Below, piece by piece: positions 44,101 through 52,158 of a stretch of DNA of 64,000 bases. How positions within the stretch are numbered: the stretch's first letter is position 1; every line of letters begins with the position of its first letter. Origin of the DNA: Rallus limicola (lineage: Eukaryota > Chordata > Aves > Gruiformes > Rallidae). The notes beneath the pieces are model-generated. The model had not been told where the DNA came from, searched no databases, and saw only the letters and a list, made by a program, of their open reading frames with translations. A program made the translations under genes and the position numbers. Where the stretch lies: the NCBI GenBank assembly GCA_022605955.1, contig JAKCOZ010000005.1:7784001-7848000 (forward strand). The letters are read 5' to 3'.

Positions 44101-44523
44101 CCGGCCGCCCCCAGCCCACTCGGCTCCGCGGCGGTGCCCCCAGACGCGGAGGCCTGGCGGCCCGTCCGCTCGCTCCTCCCGCCCAGCACGGCCTCAGTCG
44201 CCGCTCCGCGCCACTGGGCCCCGGTCGCCCCCGGGCGCGCCGCGGGGACGCTCCCCTGCCACCCGGCCTTGCTCCGCTGGAGGGTTCGTCTCGTCCCCCT
44301 TGCCCCCCCCCCCCCCCGCGCCCCGGGCGCCCTCAGCCGCCCACAGGCCAGGCCCTGGTCCAGACCCCGGCCTTTCCTGCTGTAGCCCCCCGGCGGACCC
44401 TCCTCACCTGGGCTTGAGACTGCCAGCGCCCCGCTCGTAGGCCCAGGAGGCGGCGGGCTGCGCGGCGGCTGGGGCCAAAGGGTCGGCGAAGCTGGGGGTC
44501 GTTGGGTAGTTCCTGTCCATCAT
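1978..44523 (-). CDS. QSER1: QSER1, glutamine- and serine-rich protein 1 (13 coding exons)
   Basis: This is the complete coding region of a nuclear chromatin protein. Known for the family: QSER1 cooperates with TET1 to keep DNMT3 methyltransferases away from DNA methylation valleys and bivalent promoters, and it is a paralogue of PRR12. Seen here: thirteen exons with AG/GT boundaries that join to 5,484 nt in one frame, 1,827 residues against about 1,735 in human. Residues 1-131 are a conserved N-terminus. Residues 132-1366 come from one giant Q/S-rich exon carrying a repeat array (about 440-571) and a conserved SFLDFLKSG motif (about 1251-1259). A basic KKRKKWK nuclear-localisation-type cluster lies in exon 8. 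The C-terminal 210 residues, from exons 9-13, correspond to the DUF4211 region. Transcription starts in the CpG island above 44523. Intron phases in order are 2,1,1,1,0,0,2,1,1,0,0,0. The gene identity is firm; the exact transcript ends are not. Confidence 0.95.
2119..2732 (-). other. QSER1 intron 12
   Basis: This 614-bp intron has a purine-rich (+ strand) run at about 2134-2162 that reads as a pyrimidine tract for the exon 13 acceptor. I see nothing else in it. Confidence 0.85.
2733..2828 (-). CDS. QSER1: QSER1 coding exon 12
   Basis: This exon is 96 bp, 32 codons, phase 0 at both ends, about residues 1750-1781. It encodes [20 protein letters not shown] through [10 protein letters not shown]. 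The acceptor is CTTTTTGCAG|GAGTTT and the donor GAGGAG|GTAAGT. It contains a Cys in a Tyr/His-rich strand-like segment of the DUF4211 region. Confidence 0.95.
2829..4220 (-). other. QSER1 intron 11
   Basis: AT-rich intron of 1.4 kb. I see no repeat family, no exon candidate and no RNA gene. Confidence 0.85.
4221..4373 (-). CDS. QSER1: QSER1 coding exon 11
   Basis: This exon is 153 bp, 51 codons, phase 0 at both ends, about residues 1699-1749. It encodes [20 protein letters not shown] through SKSTTKSAQ. The acceptor CTTTAAAG|AACG has a poor pyrimidine tract; the donor CACAG|GTGAGT is strong. Weak acceptor plus symmetric phase makes occasional skipping plausible. Confidence 0.93.
4374..7922 (-). 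other. QSER1 intron 10
   Basis: Intron of 3.5 kb, AT-rich, with a short TA-rich low-complexity run at about 6156-6175. No mobile element or additional exon is recognisable. Confidence 0.85.
7923..8020 (-). CDS. QSER1: QSER1 coding exon 10
   Basis: This is a 98-bp exon, acceptor GTCTTTTAG|ATGAGC, donor TTCAAG|GTATTC, about residues 1666-1698. It encodes [20 protein letters not shown] through LRLDHAFK, part of the C-terminal DUF4211 region. It leaves in phase 0. Confidence 0.95.
8021..9218 (-). other. QSER1 intron 9
   Basis: Intron of 1.2 kb. A run of 18 T lies at 8180-8197 (A-tract in the transcript), possibly the tail of an old insertion, though no recognisable body is attached. Otherwise I see nothing. 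Confidence 0.8.
9219..9356 (-). CDS. QSER1: QSER1 coding exon 9 (start of DUF4211 region)
   Basis: This is a 138-bp exon, acceptor TTTTCAG|AGCTCG, donor AGCAATG|GTACAG, about residues 1620-1665. It encodes [20 protein letters not shown] through MQALERSN. It is a helix-rich block at the start of the conserved C-terminal region shared with PRR12. It is phase 1 at both ends. Confidence 0.95.
9357..11022 (-). other. QSER1 intron 8
   Basis: Intron of 1.7 kb with a short mixed T/C homopolymer run next to exon 9 at about 9383-9399. No element or exon is recognised. Confidence 0.8.
11023..11234 (-). CDS. QSER1: QSER1 coding exon 8 (basic region)
   Basis: This is a 212-bp exon, acceptor ACATTGCAG|GACTAT, donor GGATG|GTGAGT, about residues 1549-1619. 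It is rich in Lys and Pro ([20 protein letters not shown]) and then becomes acidic and serine-rich ([16 protein letters not shown]). PKKRKKWK is a classical nuclear-localisation-type cluster, and the SD/SE run resembles CK2 sites. Confidence 0.95.
11235..13506 (-). other. QSER1 intron 7
   Basis: Intron of 2.3 kb. It contains a G-quadruplex motif on the + strand (12940-12962) and a purine-rich + strand stretch of about 0.7 kb (11611-12312) that keeps two moderate open frames. I judge those frames to be chance. Confidence 0.8.
12940..12962 (+). other. Predicted G-quadruplex motif in QSER1 intron 7
   Basis: Four G runs of at least three are separated by loops of 2, 3 and 5 bases. The motif lies on the template strand for QSER1, so it would form in DNA and not in the transcript. 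Confidence 0.6.
13507..13640 (-). CDS. QSER1: QSER1 coding exon 7
   Basis: This is a 134-bp exon, acceptor TTTTTTTAG|TATCTT, donor GCAAG|GTATTT. It encodes [20 protein letters not shown] through [11 protein letters not shown], about residues 1505-1548. The block is basic and aromatic and looks structured, unlike the Q/S-rich region. It leaves two bases for exon 8. Confidence 0.95.
13641..14190 (-). other. QSER1 intron 6
   Basis: Short AT-rich intron of 550 bp. I see nothing beyond splice sites. Confidence 0.85.
14191..14307 (-). CDS. QSER1: QSER1 coding exon 6
   Basis: This exon is 117 bp, 39 codons, phase 0 at both ends. It runs from [20 protein letters not shown] to EFAATNS, with acceptor TCTTACAG|GATGC and donor AACAGT|GTGAGT. 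A CR1 retroelement begins only about 140 bp upstream of the acceptor, in intron 5. Confidence 0.95.
14308..16025 (-). other. QSER1 intron 5
   Basis: Intron of 1.7 kb carrying a plus-strand CR1 fragment (about 14445-14717) close to the exon 6 acceptor. The rest is AT-rich with short A runs and no recognised features. Confidence 0.85.
14445..14717 (+). mobile_element. CR1 LINE 3' fragment, antisense to QSER1
   Basis: About 270 bp of a chicken-repeat-1 LINE: the end of its reverse-transcriptase reading frame, then the short 3' UTR. It ends in the characteristic terminal repeat ATTCTGTGATTCTGTGA at 14701-14717. On the + strand an open frame reads [20 protein letters not shown] and continues to RDMV, the recognisable C-terminus of CR1 ORF2. 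It is 5' truncated, as CR1 copies usually are, and has no catalytic part. It sits in intron 5, opposite in strand to QSER1. Its tail differs from the other two copies in the window, so it is probably another subfamily. Confidence 0.93.
16026..16321 (-). CDS. QSER1: QSER1 coding exon 5
   Basis: This is a 296-bp exon from acceptor TTTTCTTCAG|AAGCTG to donor CTAAAG|GTAATC, about residues 1367-1465. It holds an Ala/Thr/Val-rich stretch followed by AVIKQESP and later [16 protein letters not shown] and VKIE both fit the SUMO consensus psi-K-x-E; modification itself is inference. It enters in phase 1 and leaves in phase 0. Confidence 0.93.
16322..19032 (-). other. QSER1 intron 4
   Basis: Intron of 2.7 kb, AT-rich, with A-rich low-complexity sequence at about 18069-18135. 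No coding or mobile element is recognised. Confidence 0.85.
19033..22737 (-). CDS. QSER1: QSER1 giant exon 4
   Basis: One uninterrupted exon of 3,705 bp encodes residues 132-1366, two thirds of the protein. The acceptor is TTTCCTCAG|GTATGC and the donor AAATCAG|GTAAAA. The N-terminal part (HSSTATELF... SALSAYQHP) matches the conserved QSER1/PRR12 block. The middle is rich in Ser and Gln with degenerate repeats of 15-17 residues, followed by Gln/His-rich sequence. A conserved-looking acidic/hydrophobic block [20 protein letters not shown] lies at about 947-966. The last part contains acidic serine clusters, basic clusters ([12 protein letters not shown]) and SFLDFLKSG. Most of the exon is probably disordered, with no recognisable catalytic domain. 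Other-frame open reading frames inside it are shadows. Confidence 0.97.
21419..21814 (-). repeat. QSER1: Degenerate 15-17-residue tandem repeats inside QSER1 exon 4
   Basis: Eight consecutive units can be laid out from the translation, six of 17 residues and two of 15. The pattern is V-S-x-S-Q-x-(Y/F)-S-S-x-x-Q-x-L-x-x. Three adjacent units read [34 protein letters not shown] and [17 protein letters not shown]. Looser units flank the block, roughly 21326-21919. This looks like an old coding minisatellite with a 51-bp unit. It corresponds to about residues 440-571 of the protein. Confidence 0.75.
22738..25880 (-). other. QSER1 intron 3
   Basis: Intron of 3.1 kb between exons 3 and 4. I see AT-rich sequence with short homopolymers and no recognisable repeat family, exon or RNA gene. 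Confidence 0.85.
25881..26045 (-). CDS. QSER1: QSER1 coding exon 3
   Basis: This is a 165-bp exon between acceptor CATCTAG|GTCTTTC and donor AACAG|GTAAAA. It encodes [13 protein letters not shown] through [10 protein letters not shown], about residues 77-131, which is conserved in the QSER1/PRR12 family. It is phase 1 at both ends and a multiple of three, so skipping it would keep the frame. Confidence 0.94.
26046..27338 (-). other. QSER1 intron 2
   Basis: Intron of 1.3 kb with no recognisable features other than its splice sites. Confidence 0.85.
27339..27451 (-). CDS. QSER1: QSER1 coding exon 2
   Basis: This is a 113-bp exon with acceptor TTCCTTAG|CTTAAGC and donor ACTG|GTAACT. It completes residue 39 (Ser) and runs to HHPTG. 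The content ([19 protein letters not shown]) is a conserved N-terminal block shared with PRR12. It enters in phase 2 and leaves in phase 1. Confidence 0.93.
29245..29290. repeat. Perfect 23-bp tandem duplication
   Basis: Two adjacent identical 23-bp copies, 29245-29267 and 29268-29290, begin GAACAGTCTCG. Perfect identity suggests a recent event. It lies in QSER1 intron 1. Confidence 0.9.
36714..36754. repeat. Inverted repeat / hairpin
   Basis: The left arm AAATGGTACACACAG (36714-36728) pairs with the right arm CTGTGTGTGTACCATTT (36738-36754), with a 9-base loop and one extra GT in the right arm. A further GGTACCATTT copy follows immediately. It lies in QSER1 intron 1. Confidence 0.75.
38844..39280 (-). 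mobile_element. CR1 LINE 3' fragment
   Basis: The + strand begins TCACAGAATCACAGAAT, the reverse complement of the CR1 3' terminus, followed by the familiar TTGGAAGAGACCTC block. The element therefore lies on the minus strand, the same strand as QSER1. Reading the minus strand, a frame translates as [20 protein letters not shown] and on through [10 protein letters not shown], the C-terminal end of CR1 ORF2. It is 5' truncated near 39280, where similarity fades, and contains no intact reverse transcriptase. It sits in QSER1 intron 1. Confidence 0.93.
39744..39756 (+). repeat. Homopolymer of 13 G
   Basis: An uninterrupted G run in QSER1 intron 1, probably length-polymorphic. No transposon tail is attached. 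Confidence 0.8.
44408..44523 (-). CDS. QSER1: QSER1 coding exon 1
   Basis: The exon encodes residues 1-38 plus two bases, starting MMDRNYP and ending GSLKP, then donor CAG|GTGAGG. The MMDRNYP start is the conserved start of the QSER1/PRR12 family. The second ATG has the better context (A at -3, G at +4); the first has C at -3. An in-frame ATG 37 codons upstream (44634) would give a longer N-terminus but has a weak context and a low-complexity Pro/Ala/Arg translation, so I did not choose it. Confidence 0.92.
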
Positions 44524-45195
44524 CGGGGCAGGGCACGGGGCCGGGACGGCGGGGGGCTCCGCTGGGGCCCTGAGCGCAGGGCGGCGGCGGCAGGGACCGA
44601 GCGGGGCGGGTGGGAGCGGCCCCCCCTGCCTCATGCGGGGCGGGCAGCGCCGCGGCCCCCTCCCCGGCGCGGGCCAGGCCGCCGCGTCCCGGCCCCCCTG
44701 CCCTACCCTGCCTCCACTCCCCTCCCCTCCCGCTCAGCTGCGGGCGGTGGCGGGCGGGCAGCTAAGGAGAGCTGCGCACGGCGGCGGGGTCTGCGCGGCG
44801 ACCAGGCGGAGACCCATGTCGGGCTGCTCTTTCCCAGGATGCACCTCCCCCGCCAGCGCGCACTGGGGCTCACGGGCTCCGGCTCCGTGGCCCGGGGGCT
44901 GGGAGGCCGCGGCAGACGGGGCCGCCGCCGGAGCCAACGCCGGCAGCGCCGGCGGGTGGAGGAGAAGGTCTGTGACTGGGAAACGGGCAGCCGCGGCCTG
45001 ACGAGGAAGCGCGGCGGCGGCTGGAGGGGAGCGTGGCGGGGGGCGGTAGCCGCCACCGGGGCGGGGTGGGGGGGCTGAAGGCGGGGACGGCCGGGCCGGG
45101 TGGCGAGGCGGGGGAGAGGCCGGTTTCTCGGCGGGGCCGCGTCAAGTGAAGCGCTGGCGCTTTGTTGGAGGGGCCGGGGCGGGGCCATCTTGTTC
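44524..45195 (-). other. QSER1: Probable QSER1 5' UTR and core promoter
   Basis: GC-rich sequence upstream of the start codon. The transcript start is not defined by sequence. A minus-strand YY1-type site, CAAGATGGCC at 45184-45193, is a plausible start-proximal element, since YY1 sites in this orientation often sit just downstream of the start site. Confidence 0.5.
45184..45193 (-). promoter_or_regulatory. YY1-like site, QSER1 orientation
   Basis: The minus strand reads CAAGATGGCC, close to the YY1 consensus AAGATGGCGGC. It is orientated for minus-strand transcription. Confidence 0.5.
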
Positions 45196-45263
45196 CCGCT
45201 GAGGGGAAGCGGCGTCAGCGGCGGGTAGCACCGCGGGCCACGGTCTCCGGGGCGGTCGCCGCC

Positions 45264-45275
45264 GACAAGATGGAG
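45264..45275 (+). promoter_or_regulatory. YY1-like site, opposite orientation
   Basis: The + strand reads GACAAGATGGAGG, a second YY1-type core about 80 bp away and facing the other way. Together with the minus-strand site it suggests a bidirectional promoter. Confidence 0.4.
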
Positions 45276-48200
45276 GGTGACAGCCGCCCTACCCCGGCTG
45301 CCGCCCCGAGGCGGCGGGTTGCCTCACGGGCAGCGCATTGTAAAGCAATTTGTAGGGCGGATCTCCCGCCCTGCCCCGCCGCGGGGGGAGGTGCCCGAGC
45401 GGGCGGGAGCAGCGTCACCGGACGGGTGTGACCGTCCGGCCGCCTCCTCCCGCCGTGGGAGCGCGGACGCGCTGCCTTACTCGCAGAAAAGCTGTTGTGT
45501 GTTTGTAATAAAGCTCGTCGGTGGGGGCTGTGGGGGCCTTTGTTACAGGGAGAGGCTGGTACCGCGGCTCCCTCTGGGCAGCCCGGAGCCCTCGCTTTGC
45601 CGCTTCGATCTCCTGCGTGCTGCTGTGGCTCAGGCTGGTCGTCGCTGAGAGGGTGCGTTACAGAGGTTAAATAGTATAAAGGCACAGCTCTTGGGCTAAT
45701 TTTATTTCTCTTTGCGAGCTAAAATCTCGAACGCATATTGATAAATCAGGGCTTTCTGAAGACTTGGGTGCGTGCTATCAGTAAGTTATTGTAAACCTGG
45801 AGTAAAAAAGCAAGAGCAGACAGAATATTTAGAGCAATCTAAACCGTCTGCTGGACGGACAGTAAATTCCTGTATCTTTGGCTGTGTGCTTGTTAAAACA
45901 AAGTATAAGGGAGCAGGCACCAGCTGTGCAGAACTGGGTGGGAGCAAAGGGGAACATCAGCGGGGGCTGGTGAGTGAACTATGGTGTCTTGCTTTCCCTG
46001 CAGGTTGTACATAAGCAGGCTGAGATGAGCAGGAGGAATGTGCCTCAGAGGTAAAAATGAGGAGTATTCACTTGAAAAGAAGGTGACTGTACCTGGAGGT
46101 ATTACTCAGAAGAGGGGGGTGTATGCTAATGAGTAAGTCTTTTGAAGATTCAGTTTGTAGTACTCCAGGCAATATTGAACCATAGAATGAAATGAATTTT
46201 GTGGTGAAATGCAGAGTTTAGAAACTGGACTGTAGCCAATCAGATTAGATGCTAAAAAAAAGGCAACACTTGGATGAAAGAGTGGAGCGGTCAATATTAA
46301 ATGCAGGGAAGTAAGAGGCTTTAGGAAGAAAAGCCTCTTCTACTTTCCTCATGCCTCGTTTCAAGAAGCAGCAAAATCAACTATAGGAAGAAATGCAGCC
46401 TTAGACCCATAGGGAAAAGTTTGAAAGTCATCAGCACCGAGGACATGGAGTGAAGTCTCCCAGAGGCCAGGGTAGAGGGAGAGGGCAAAAAGAAGCTTAC
46501 CAAAGCCAGAAACTAGCAGAGTGAGTTTTCCTTGTGTTTGCATAAGTTAACACCTGCATTGCTTGCAGCTGGAAGAGAGTGGGGGGGATGTTCTTTCTCT
46601 GGGAATCATGAGGGTTACTGTTTTACTTATGAACAAGACCTGATGACACAAAGTGACTCCAGTTTTATGCTAATGATGAAGCACTTGTCCTGCTGATGGT
46701 ATTGAAAGTAGCATTTCTAATTGGGGAGAACCTACAGGTTTTGGTTTCCCTGCAGGATCTCTCTTAACCTCCATTATAATGTTGTCCTTCCAGTACATTG
46801 TTTCCCTCAAGTTGGAAAGTCTGAGGGAAGTGCCATACATGGATGAAATCATTTCCACCTAGCTGCAGTGTTTGGTTTTCTAGAATGAGCATGGTGGTGT
46901 GGGCCTATCTTAAAAGTTTCTTACCACTAATTTGGTACAACACATTAATACACTGTAAAACTGCGAGTGTTTTGTTTGATTTTTCTCAAGTAGTGGCAAC
47001 ACGAACTTCAAAGATAACCATAATGTGTATTCTAATTACAGGGTATTTCTCTAAAGAAAAGGGGGGGTGCATGTTAATACTGTTAGATACGTGACTGTAA
47101 AATCCCTGTACATGAGAAATCATGAACAGCAATAACCAGTCCAGATAAATAGGCAGGAAAACACATACACATCTGAATTAGATCACTAAATGAACTAATT
47201 GTTAATATACCACAGACACAGTGTTTCCCTGAACACAGTTGGAGTATTCCAACTTGTAATCAGATAGTAAAGTTGATTGAAACAGAAGTTGTGACAGCTG
47301 TCGTTTAATTTCTTTTACATGGTTTTAATAGAGGTGGAGTGGACTGAAAACTTCATTGCTACTGTCCAAAACCACCAGGTAAAGTCAGTTTATCCAGTAG
47401 TTTTGCTTTTTCTCGGTATGAGATACTTGTCCTGAGACAGTCTGATGAGACTTCTGCAGTTTTATCATTAAACTGAAGCTTGCTGCTTGTTGCCATCCTC
47501 TCTCTAGGAAAGCTGCCTTGAAGTTTGTGCACTTTATCTATTTGTAACACTATTCTCTAAGACAACAATAGAGTGTATTTGAACTAAGTGCTTCTACAGT
47601 ATCCTGGTATCCAAGATACTTACAAACTGTGTTTCTGAAACTCAGCAGCAGTAGAAAAAAATCCTTTGATCCTGTTAATTACATAAATTATTTGAATGCA
47701 TAGATCAAAGCCTACATAGGAAGATGTGTATTTAGAAGTAACATTAGATGTGTTCGTGAATCCAAGTATTGAAAAGTGTTAGTAAGGGCAGCTTTTGTTT
47801 CAAATGCAGCAATTACTTGCCATTTAGGACCTGGGCTTTGGTGGGCATTAACACCTCCTGAACTGTAGCTCCTGAGTGCCTATAGCCAGTATTGTGTGTG
47901 CTTATCTCTCAGATATTTAATATAATAAACACAGTTTGCTGACACATAACCTAAGAGAATTTTTCACTCCTATTTAAGTGCAAAATCTTAAATTATAACA
48001 CTGTAACACAATCTCTGCAGCATACCAGTCTGGGGCAGTATGAATTTTTGTTGCTCGTTTCTTTCCTTAGATGAACAGTCTCTGCTTGGAAAAATAATGC
48101 AGCAAATCTTTTACGGAGTCAAAAGAGTCATGTGATGCTTAGGAGCCAGATTTAAGTACTTAAGGCTTTAATGAAAATTGGCTGCTTAAGGTCTGAGGAG

Positions 48201-48345
48201 TGATCTTCAAAGCTACAGCATGTGCTGCTGCCCCCAGGTGTGGTTCAGCTGCAGGGTTGGGCTGCCTCAGCTGCTTGCTGACACCCAGAGGAGTACCGGC
48301 CTCACTAGGCCTTCCTTCTTCCCTGTTCCACCCTCCTGCTTCTAG

Positions 48346-48638
48346 CCATGCACTCTGGCCGCAAGGTGAGCTGCAAATTCACTCCGGTTGGCACAAGAAC
48401 ATTAACTTTTTTTGCAAGAGGTCACTCTTCTGTAATTTTGCTGAGCTTGCTTTGCATCAAGTGAGTGCTGGCTCAGGGCAAGCAGTGGTAGTATGTGGCC
48501 AGAAGCAGCTAGAAAGAGTAGGAGATGACAGGAAAGAGCAGGGAACTTTTGATGATGAGATGTTAACTTCATTCATGGTATATTTGATACAGAAATCTCT
48601 GGAGTATAGGGGTGCTTGTGGATATACCTCTGTAGACA
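48346..48638 (+). other. Exon-like open segment (candidate exon a)
   Basis: A strong acceptor (CTTCTTCCCTGTTCCACC... CTTCTAG|CC) and a consensus donor (AGACA|GTAAGTAA) bound 293 bp. One frame is open throughout, with translation HALWPQGELQIHSGW... TSFMVYLIQKSLEYRGACGY. It would enter in phase 2 and leave one base (A). I do not recognise the product. A second donor, GCAAG|GTGAGC at 48366, lies 20 bp into the segment. It may belong to a non-coding RNA or be chance. Confidence 0.25.
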
Positions 48639-51600
48639 GTAAGTAACGGGCTTCTCTGCCCATACACCATTTCAGTCATTCTCAAGCCAGCTCCATTACA
48701 GAACTGTTTTAAGCTGTTACACGCTGCCCCTTAGGGAAACTACCCTATTTTCTTCTTTCTTTTTAAATAATGTTACACAATGCTGAACGGCAATGCTGCT
48801 TTCTGAGATCTAGTTTTATGTTTAATGTGACCATGTGCCAAATGAAATGCAAAATCCAGTTAATGGTTAGTTGGTAATGATAATTAAAACCAATATATCG
48901 ATCACAAATCCAGGGCCAGAGTAATGTTCCAATTCATGCTTGGCACTGATTTATTTACTTGTAACTGATTGTATTAGTAACTTGTAGCTGATGTATTTAG
49001 TAACTTCACTGTTGCTTACAGAAACATGCTAACAGAAAAATGTCAGCAGTGTTTGAGTTGAGTCAGGTTGAATATTTGGATGTAGTATGTGTACAAGACT
49101 GGCTGGGCAGGTGGCTATGTGCTATATTACAGCTTTAACAGTACTGCAGGTGTTGAATACCAGGACAGCCCCACTAAGGGTCTTTGTGCATGCAAGGTGT
49201 TACTGAATAGGGTGACTTTTCACAGGGCCAGCAGTTGCTGCTGTTCTTTTGGCATCTTTTTTACTGCAGGTATAACAAGCCTGGCTCTACAAGGCATTTC
49301 CAATGTCTGTCTATCCTCAGGTGCCCTCCTCTTCCACAGAGGGCATTGCTCCTGTCCTTTGTCTTTCCGTAAAGTGTGATGCCTGGTTTTGGTATTGTCC
49401 TGGCTCTTCCCTCTTGTTAAAGTGCCAAAATATTTTTTTTTCTTGCATTAAGTGGCTTTTGCCTAAATCTTTAAACTGTTGGTTTTGCAGCAAAATCCTT
49501 GGTATGCTTCAGGGCAATTTTTGATGGGTTGAAAAGAATCATGAAGGAACAGTCAGATGCACGTTCTGAATCAGCAGCTTCAGCTGAAGAAAGTAACTAA
49601 AGGCACAGTGCAGTTAACACTGCAAGTCTGAGGTTACAGCTTGGTTGTTGAAAATGGAAAAAAAGGATTGTATTTCAGTTCATAATAGTACTTTATTTTG
49701 GAGCTATCACAGTATCATAAATAGTTCACTAACAGACACAAACATCTTAGTGGTTAGCTTTCAGTGGCTAACCATTTGTAAACAAAAGCTCTAAAAATGC
49801 TTAACAGTTAGCCTTGTGCCATGAGAATGAATATTCACAGTTATGTTGGAGTCTTGAGGTACTCTTTTTTTGTTGTTTTGTTTTTTGTTTGTTTGTTTTT
49901 TTTAAAACTAATGCTTCAAAGATAAAACATTCACATAGTTTGAACCTGTCTGATCAGATGAAGTTTGAAGTTCAGGCCAAAGTTGAACTGGGTCGGATTT
50001 ACTAACAAATGATAAAAAAAGAATGCAAAAAAAAGTTTCTGCAGCGTCTTTCTCTGTTGCACACTGATGGAGTGTAGGCATCCCCAGGCATCCCCTCACA
50101 GATCATGGATGCAGCACCTTTGTGCAGGCTTTGTACATGTGCTGCCAGGCTGTGGTATCTGTGTGAGCAGCAACGGGCAAGTCGATCAGATGTTATGTAG
50201 TGATAATATGAGTCTTTGTCAGACCTATTGTTAATCACTGACAAGTTGGGGTTTTTTTTGCAATTGTGGCTGACCAAAGCAGAAAATTGCAGTTGCTTAA
50301 CAGATAAGATTTTGCATTTAATTTGGCACATGGCTTCTTAAGCATAAATCTAGACATTAAGAAAAGTGTAAATAGGGAAGAAAAAGTCTATGTGCAAATA
50401 AATGAAGCTAAATCTCCAGAATTCATTCTATTGAACTAAAGTTCATCTACTAAACCATGGTACTTCTGATATGACAAGAGACAACTGAGCTGGTAGAAAG
50501 CTCCCTGTGCCGGTGAGATGGAAGGCCTTGTTTCCTTCGCTTTCCCAATCCACCTCCAGGTCACATGGTCCCACACCTTCCAAGGTGTCACCACCACTTG
50601 TGTTGACTCAGCTCATCTACTCCCAAGGAAGCTGTCTATGTTTTTGCTGTATGATTTATGAAGGGATCTAGTAAGCACCAGAACTGGTATAAGGTAAGTG
50701 GGAGAAATGTGCAGTGACACATGGGAATAAGAAAATTTAATTAAAACCTTTGCTCTTAAAAACACTTATGGTTTTACCAAGGGAGTATTTTGTTTTAACT
50801 CCTATTGGATATTTCCCTTTGTATCATATCCATGATAGGTATTTAACATTAAATACTGGATGTCCATGAATTCAATACTTAGTTGTTGATCTTTAGAGAG
50901 GTTAAACTGAAGATGCTTAAACAATTTGAGCAATCGTAGGTATTTCTTATTTCTCAAATGAAGTATCCACTGCATCAAAAATTTAAAACCTGTTATAAGG
51001 CCTTTTCAAAAATTGTGTTTAAGAGTACTAGTTTCTGGTAGTTTCTACCTTTAAAAAGTGTGGGCTTCTAGAGGCTCACAGAATGTAGGCATCAAGATGC
51101 CTACAACTGATGCCCGCTTTTGTTTCAGTTTCTGTAGTCTAGGGCTATGCAAAGAAAGCAGGTGGGAAAGAAAGAGCTTAAAGGCCTTGCTATCTGTATG
51201 GAGAGATGAGGGAAGCTGTGCAAGAAGAGTGATTATCTGAGCAGGAAGAGACCAGAAACTTGGGAACTATATCTGAGAAGAGGAAGAAAAGAAAAAAATT
51301 AAGCAATGAACAGAGGTGTGCAATAGCAGATTATGAATAGACACAGAAAAAGGAATTGGAAAAGGAAAAAAGTTCAATGGCAAATTAGAGGTAGAATAAT
51401 AAAAAAAAACAAACCAGAAGGAAATGAAAAGCTAAATGTGAAGCAAAAGTAGTTCATGTAGTAGTTATATATTTTCAACATGTACAAAATTTACTGCATC
51501 AAAAATAGCCAAAATACATCTGCTGCTGTCCTGTTATTTTCCATATAACCAATTATCATAGTTGCTACTGTGAAGTTCTCTAAAAGATAATGTATTTTTA

Positions 51601-52021
51601 TGGTAAAACAGAGGAATGGTGTCCACCTGGGGAAAATCTGGGGAGATTGCTCCCACAGGGGTGAACAGCAAACTGAATTGTAATTTAAACACTAATGGAA
51701 ATACATTGCTTCCCTTGTTGGTACATCATAGGACCCACTGTTCCCAGCTGGAGCTATTCTTTTGATGACACTTCAGAATTTAGCCAGATTAGTCAGGGCA
51801 GTTTTACAGTAGTTGTTTTTGATGTTTCAGAGTGAATGGGCTGGCTTTCTATTAAATGTTAGATGGAAAACTTTATTAATCTGAGTTTTGCCTAACTTCT
51901 TTTAAAAAAAAGTGAGAGAGGCAAATTTCCAGCATTTTCACACAACTTTCATATCATTTGCAGAGCTGTTGAAATCCAGAAGATACAAACACCTTTTTTT
52001 ATTATTTTTTTTTTATTTTAG

Positions 52022-52158
52022 ATGGGAACTGTACAGTTAAAGTCAATATTGCAAACAGACAACATAAACAACCTTTTCCAAAGAACCGGGATCCTGTTTT
52101 CCCAAGACTTAATAAGAATGAAGCATCTATACCCCATCAGCTGTATTCCAAGTCTCAG
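52022..52158 (+). other. Exon-like open segment (candidate exon b)
   Basis: The segment follows a long T-rich tract ending TTTTATTTTAG and ends CTCAG|GTCAGT, 137 bp. With one incoming base, as candidate exon a would supply, the frame is fully open and reads NGNCTVKVNIANRQHKQPFP and on to HQLYSKSQ, leaving in phase 0. No family is recognised. A frame open for about 45 codons arises by chance roughly one time in ten. Confidence 0.25.

Larger units (their letters stand above)
27452..44407 (-). other. QSER1 intron 1 (17 kb)
   Basis: This is the largest intron, running from the promoter-proximal exon to exon 2. It contains a CR1 copy (38844 to about 39280), a perfect 23-bp tandem duplication (29245-29290), a hairpin-forming inverted repeat (36714-36754), a 10-bp tandem duplication (37481-37500), a run of 13 G (39744-39756), and at its 5' end part of the CpG island (from about 43740). 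No cassette exon is convincing. Long first introns commonly hold enhancers, but I cannot point to one. Confidence 0.85.
43740..45480. promoter_or_regulatory. QSER1: CpG-island promoter of QSER1
   Basis: About 1.7 kb of very GC-rich, CpG-dense sequence stands out sharply from the AT-rich surroundings and contains QSER1 exon 1. It includes many GGGGCGGGG-type (SP/KLF) sites, a run of 15 C at 44303-44317, and G-rich clusters such as 45058-45114. No TATA box is evident near the probable start, so this is a housekeeping-type dispersed promoter. The long open frames in it on both strands are low-complexity Arg/Pro/Ala translations and I do not count them as genes. Confidence 0.9.

Noticed and set aside
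43385..45685. Several open frames of 90-244 codons on both strands in the CpG island
   Set aside because: They are Arg/Pro/Ala/Gly low-complexity translations produced by GC-rich sequence with few stop codons. They overlap each other on both strands and none has family features, except the MMDRNYP frame of QSER1 exon 1.
46670..46858. Minus-strand 62-codon frame upstream of QSER1
   Set aside because: It is short, has no supporting splice sites and no recognised family.
47359..47550. Minus-strand frame with protein-like composition (MATSSKLQFNDKTAEV...)
   Set aside because: It has a passable TTTCCTAG acceptor just before its ATG but ends in a stop, with no neighbouring exon of compatible phase and no recognised family.
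50560..50693. Plus-strand segment between a strong acceptor (CCACCTCCAG) and a strong donor (ATAAG|GTAAGT)
   Set aside because: No frame is open across it, so it cannot be a coding exon. It could be part of a non-coding RNA, but there is no further support.
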